Shown piece after piece: positions 60,849-64,000 of a stretch of 64,000 nt of DNA; the stretch's first letter is position 1, and each line of letters opens with the position of its first letter. The DNA comes from Mycolicibacterium psychrotolerans (GTDB taxonomy: Bacteria > Actinomycetota > Actinomycetes > Mycobacteriales > Mycobacteriaceae). The position numbers and the translations under genes were made by a program. Location: assembly GCF_010729305.1 (NCBI RefSeq), contig NZ_AP022574.1, positions 3,720,001 to 3,784,000 of the forward strand. Reading direction: 5' to 3'. The notes beneath the pieces are model-generated. The model saw nothing but the letters and a program-made list of their open reading frames with translations, was not told the DNA's origin and searched no databases.

Positions 60849-61061
60849 GATCGACTCCTTCAGTACGTTGCTGATGAACCTCCGTTGACGCGAAACGTGT
60901 TCGACGTTATTGATGACGAATCTCGGAGAGTAGGGCCCAAGGTCCCGTCCGGGCGCCCGGCGACGATGCACGGGTGTCAGATTCATCCCCAAAGCCGGAT
61001 CCATCCCCAGGCACACTCGCTGTGCCGTTGATCTGTCAGACCACTCGGCGAGGGTGGAGTC

Positions 61062-62318
61062 ATGGCCCCGACGAGTTCTCTGGTGCAGGACGAGAGACTC
61101 TCCTGCCTGTTCGAGGAGTTGGCGGAGTTGACCGGCCGGCGCAACGCCATCGACGGGCGGATCGTGCAGATTTTCGCGGAGATCGACCGCGACGAACTGT
61201 GGGCCGCGGCCGGGGCGAGGTCGGTGGCGCATCTGGTGGCATGGAAGGCCGGGGTATCCCCGTCTCGCGCGGAAACCCTTGCCGCCGTGGCTCACCGGGC
61301 CGAGCAGTTTCCTCGCTGCGTGGCAGGGCTGCGGGAGGGTCGGCTGTCGCTGGATCAGGTCGGAGCCATCGCCGAGAGGGCCGCCGACGGCTCGGATGCG
61401 CATTTGGCCGAGTTGGCGGCCAGTGCCACGGTCGGCCAACTGCGCACCGCGCTCAAACTCCAGCCCGAGCCGGAACCTGAGCCCGCGCCGGATCGTGAGC
61501 CCGACGGTGAGTCCGAGCCCGTGCCTGCGCCGGATCCTGGACCGCAACCCTCGATCACGACGACGTCCGATGAGCAGTACACCTCCTGGCTCATCCGGCT
61601 CCCCCACGTCGAGGCCGCGGCGTTCGAGGCCGCACTGCAGTCGCACAGGGACGCACTGATCGCCGACTGGAAACAGCAGGCGCACATCATTTCTGCGCCG
61701 ATGCCCAGCACCGCGGATGCCTTCCTACGACTGGTGAACGCCGGGCGGGACGCCGAGGCCACCGCCCGCCCGCACGGGCAGCGCACCACCGTCGTGATGC
61801 ACGTCGACGTCAAGGATCGGATCGCGTCGCTGCACCTGGGCCCGCTGCTGACCGACGGTGACCGCCGCTACCTGTCGTGCGACGCCACCTGCGAGGTGTG
61901 GTTCGAGCGTGACGGCCGCACCATCGGGGCGGGCCGATCCACGCGCACGGTCAACCGGCGGCTGCGACGGGCGCTGGAGCATCGAGATCGCACCTGCGTG
62001 GTGCCCGGCTGTGGGGCCACCCGCGGCCTGCACGCCCATCATCTGCAGCACTGGGAGGACGGCGGCCTGACGGAACTGGCCAACCTCGCCCTGGTCTGCC
62101 CGTATCACCACCGAGCCCACCACCGCGGCCTGATCACGATCAGCGGGCCGGCCGATGCGCTGGCCGTCACCGACCACAGCGGTCGGCCACTGAGCTCGGC
62201 ATCGCTGGCCCGGCCGCCCACTCAGCCCCCGCCGGAGGTCCCCCCATGCCCGGGCCCTACCGGGGAACGCGCCCAGTGGTGGTGGTACCAACCGTTCGAA
62301 CCACCTTCCACCCGCTGA
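61062..62318 (+). CDS. DUF222/HNH endonuclease-domain protein (13E12 repeat family)
   Basis: 418 residues. The N-terminal DUF222 region (about 1-140) with LFEELAELTGRRNAIDGRIV and AVAHRAEQFPRCVAGLREGRL is followed by a Pro/Glu/Asp-rich linker (about 140-170), the second DUF222 half, and an HNH motif: RTCVVPGCGATRGLHAHHLQ and LALVCPYHHRAHHRG. These proteins are highly amplified in mycobacteria (REP13E12 in M. tuberculosis) and are often considered selfish or recombination-linked elements. No flanking repeat or integrase was seen. Confidence in the family is high, in function low. Confidence 0.9.
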   Translation: MAPTSSLVQDERLSCLFEELAELTGRRNAIDGRIVQIFAEIDRDELWAAAGARSVAHLVAWKAGVSPSRAETLAAVAHRAEQFPRCVAGLREGRLSLDQVGAIAERAADGSDAHLAELAASATVGQLRTALKLQPEPEPEPAPDREPDGESEPVPAPDPGPQPSITTTSDEQYTSWLIRLPHVEAAAFEAALQSHRDALIADWKQQAHIISAPMPSTADAFLRLVNAGRDAEATARPHGQRTTVVMHVDVKDRIASLHLGPLLTDGDRRYLSCDATCEVWFERDGRTIGAGRSTRTVNRRLRRALEHRDRTCVVPGCGATRGLHAHHLQHWEDGGLTELANLALVCPYHHRAHHRGLITISGPADALAVTDHSGRPLSSASLARPPTQPPPEVPPCPGPTGERAQWWWYQPFEPPSTR

Positions 62319-62334
62319 GCGTGAGAGCCGAAGG

Positions 62335-63522
62335 CTAGAGCCCGAATTGGTCGTCGACGATGCCCAGCCAGACCTGGGCCGCGTCGATCGCCACTTTCTC
62401 GCTGATGAAGGCGTGCTGGGTGCCGGTGTAGATGTCGCGGAACGCGCGCTCGAGCCGGCTGCCCTCACGGATCGAGGTGGTGCCCGCCGCCAGATGCGCC
62501 CATTCGGCGCACGCGCGGGCGGTGTCGGTGGCGAACACTGCCGCGACCCGCATGTCGGCCCGCATGGTCGGGGTCAGCTCCTCGCCGGCCGCGACGGCAC
62601 CCTCCGCCGACCCGAAGGCGTCGACCACCAGGAGCCGCGCCGCGCGCCACGCCGCGACGTGGTGAGCGAGGCCCTTCTGGAAGGTGGGGCGGGTGGCCAG
62701 CGCGGCCATGTCGCTCATCCGGAACTTGGTGGCGGCGAGCTCGGCGACGTCGTCGAGCATGCTCTTGGCCACCCCGAGCGCCCACGCGGCGTGACCGGCC
62801 GCGGTCACCGGCATCATGCCCATCCGGGTCGCGGGCGAGCTCCCCCGCCGCGGCTCGCGCGTGAACAGCGCGAACGTGCGGCGCTGCGGGACGAACACGT
62901 CGTGGATCGCATAGTCGTAGGAGCCGGTGCCCTTGAGGCCCTGCACATGCCAGCCGTCGAGGAACTCGACCTCGGCGCGGGGCACGATCGCGACCTGCAT
63001 GTCGGGCACACCCTCGCTGACCCAGCGGATCTCCCCGTCGACCATCGGCAGGAATCCCGCCGCGACATACTCGGCGTGCCCGGTACCGGAGCCGAAGCTC
63101 CAGGATCCGGTGAGCTGGTAGCCCCCCTCGACGGCGACACCCTGTCCGTTGGGGAAGAACTGTCCGCCCATCGTCACGTGGTTGTCGTGCGCCGTGAAGA
63201 CCTCGTCGAACCCGTCGTCGGGCAGGTAGGTGGCGGCCGCGAACGACGACGGCATGTTGGCGATCCCGATCCAGCCGAAAGAGCCGTCCTGCCAGGCCAT
63301 CTCGATCCAGGTGTCGATCATCTCGGCGAAGGACGGCTCCACCCCACCCGCCGGGGCGGGGTTGAAGGCCGACATCAGGCCCGTCGACCAGAGGGCGTCG
63401 ACGATGCCGGGGGCCAAGGTACGGAGGCGTTCGGATTCGGCGGCGTGGGTGCGCACCACGTCGCGCATGTCGCGGGCCAGTCCGACCACCTGATCACGAG
63501 CAATGTGCGAGACCGCTGTCAC
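62335..63522 (-). CDS. Acyl-CoA dehydrogenase-fold flavin enzyme (HsaA/DszC-like monooxygenase or dehydrogenase)
   Basis: 395 residues. The FAD-binding beta domain has GGYQLTGSWSFGSGTGHAEYV and GLKGTGSYDYAIHDVFVP; the C-terminal helical bundle has RLERAFRDIYTGTQHAF. The pattern FGSGTGH and TGSYD matches group D flavin monooxygenases such as HsaA, which use reduced flavin to hydroxylate aromatic or steroid-derived rings, more than fatty-acyl-CoA dehydrogenases. No reductase partner is adjacent. It lies between the HNH gene (convergent) and the repeat-protein gene (same strand). Confidence 0.85.
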   Translation of the reverse strand: MTAVSHIARDQVVGLARDMRDVVRTHAAESERLRTLAPGIVDALWSTGLMSAFNPAPAGGVEPSFAEMIDTWIEMAWQDGSFGWIGIANMPSSFAAATYLPDDGFDEVFTAHDNHVTMGGQFFPNGQGVAVEGGYQLTGSWSFGSGTGHAEYVAAGFLPMVDGEIRWVSEGVPDMQVAIVPRAEVEFLDGWHVQGLKGTGSYDYAIHDVFVPQRRTFALFTREPRRGSSPATRMGMMPVTAAGHAAWALGVAKSMLDDVAELAATKFRMSDMAALATRPTFQKGLAHHVAAWRAARLLVVDAFGSAEGAVAAGEELTPTMRADMRVAAVFATDTARACAEWAHLAAGTTSIREGSRLERAFRDIYTGTQHAFISEKVAIDAAQVWLGIVDDQFGL

Positions 63523-63540
63523 GGCCTCGACGGTAGCCGG

Positions 63541-64000
63541 TCAGGGCAGCGCAGTGAACAGATTCACCGGAACTGTCATGTCGGTGTCGGGCAGCAACGG
63601 CGCCTCGGCGTCCGGGCCGGGCAACGGCGCGACCACCGGCTCCGCACCGGGAAGGTGCTGCTGGTCCGTAGCCGGCAGGTGCGCCTCGGCGGCCGCCTCC
63701 GGCACGGGCACCGCCTCCGGCGCGGGCACCGCCTCCGGCACGGGGACTGCCGCGGGCGCCGGCACCGCCTCCGAAACGGGGACCGCCTCCGGCACGGGGA
63801 CCGCCGCGGGAACCGGAACCGCCTCGGGCACAGCGGCGGAGACCGGCGCGGCAGTGAGCGGCGCGGCGTACTGGACGTATCCCGTGGACGTCGAGGGTTC
63901 GCTGGGTTCGGTGACGACCTTGCGCAGCGGCTCCGCCGCGCCGTCGGCGGGCGCGGTGACGCTGACCCAGCCGGGGTCGGCACCGGCGGGCGGGGCGATC
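63541..64000 (-). CDS. C-terminal part of a proline-rich repeat protein, 5' end beyond the window
   Basis: About 152 C-terminal residues are visible. After AEPLRKVVTEPSEPSTSTGY comes a block of repeats built from P-x-P-E-A-V / P-A-A-V units (about 12 hexamers), then GAEPVVAPLPGPDAEAPLLP and the end MTVPVNLFTALP. Such Pro/Ala/Val/Glu repeats suggest an extended cell-wall or secreted stalk, as in other mycobacterial proline-rich antigens, but the N-terminus with any signal peptide is not in view. Confidence 0.75.
   Translation of the reverse strand, partial: IAPPAGADPGWVSVTAPADGAAEPLRKVVTEPSEPSTSTGYVQYAAPLTAAPVSAAVPEAVPVPAAVPVPEAVPVSEAVPAPAAVPVPEAVPAPEAVPVPEAAAEAHLPATDQQHLPGAEPVVAPLPGPDAEAPLLPDTDMTVPVNLFTALP
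63690..63840 (-). repeat. Tandem in-frame repeat coding for PVPEAV-like hexamers
   Basis: On the minus strand, near-identical 18-bp units coding for PVPEAV or PAPEAV (some with AAV, SEAV) run in tandem. They lie inside the partial repeat-protein gene. Units differ by single codons, so copy number could vary between strains by slippage. Confidence 0.7.

Noticed and set aside
61062..62318. HNH protein as part of a mobile element or restriction system
   Set aside because: No transposase, integrase, methyltransferase partner or flanking direct repeat is visible; DUF222/HNH proteins are common single genes in mycobacteria.
63690..63840. CRISPR-like repeat array
   Set aside because: The repeats are contiguous 18-bp coding units without spacers, in frame within a proline-rich protein.

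Overview
The window is GC-rich actinobacterial DNA from a mycobacterium, most likely a rapid grower (Mycolicibacterium type). The evidence is gene content and order. From about 20.5 to 43 kb the genes follow, as I recall the M. tuberculosis map, the block Rv1832 back to Rv1814: gcvB, a MerR regulator, a DUF151 protein, a second MerR regulator, garA, gcvH, DUF881, a small basic membrane protein, DUF881, pgsA2, secA2, BacA-type ABC transporter, flavoprotein dehydrogenase, TetR, trypsin-like protease and sterol desaturase. malQ (Rv1781c in M. tuberculosis) lies a few kb further on with no ESX-5 genes between, which fits a fast grower.

Region 1 (1-20.5 kb, all minus strand) is a lipid-type polyketide cluster. 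In transcription order it holds a TesA-like type II thioesterase, FAAL-2, PKS-D (ACP-KS-AT-DH-KR-ACP), FAAL-1, PKS-B (ACP-KS-AT-KR-ACP) and PKS-A (KS-AT-KR-DH-ACP, cut by the window's left edge). Each FAAL gene overlaps the start of a PKS that begins with its own ACP, so there appear to be two separate fatty-acyl entry points on one assembly line. PKS-A has its dehydratase after the ketoreductase. This is the best candidate for an undescribed system here.

Region 2 (20.5-32 kb, minus strand) is the conserved core. gcvB sits behind a tandem glycine riboswitch. Then come the MerR/DUF151/MerR/garA/gcvH group, a three-gene membrane set (DUF881, small basic protein, DUF881), pgsA2 and secA2.

Region 3 (32-43 kb) has two tandem BacA-like transporters on the plus strand, a VOC/flavoprotein pair, a secreted protein, a TetR regulator with two identical palindromes facing a small F420-family oxidoreductase, a secreted trypsin-like protease, and an esterase / sterol desaturase / FAD oxidoreductase operon.

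Region 4 (44.7-55.6 kb) is mixed: a decayed SfnB-like acyl-CoA dehydrogenase, an MFS transporter, malQ, a secreted Pro/Ala-rich protein, a putative diiron protein coupled to a flavin/2Fe-2S reductase, a SnoaL-like protein overlapping a Nudix hydrolase, a GDSL hydrolase and several conserved unknowns.

Region 5 (55.6-64 kb) contains an mmpS-mmpL-DUF732-methyltransferase operon, a DUF3303 protein, a DUF222/HNH protein, an acyl-CoA-dehydrogenase-fold flavoenzyme, and the C-terminal end of a proline-rich repeat protein cut by the right edge.

No tRNA, rRNA, CRISPR array, insertion sequence or phage gene was recognised. Residue positions are counted by hand and may be off by one or two. Family names come from motif recognition, not from searches.
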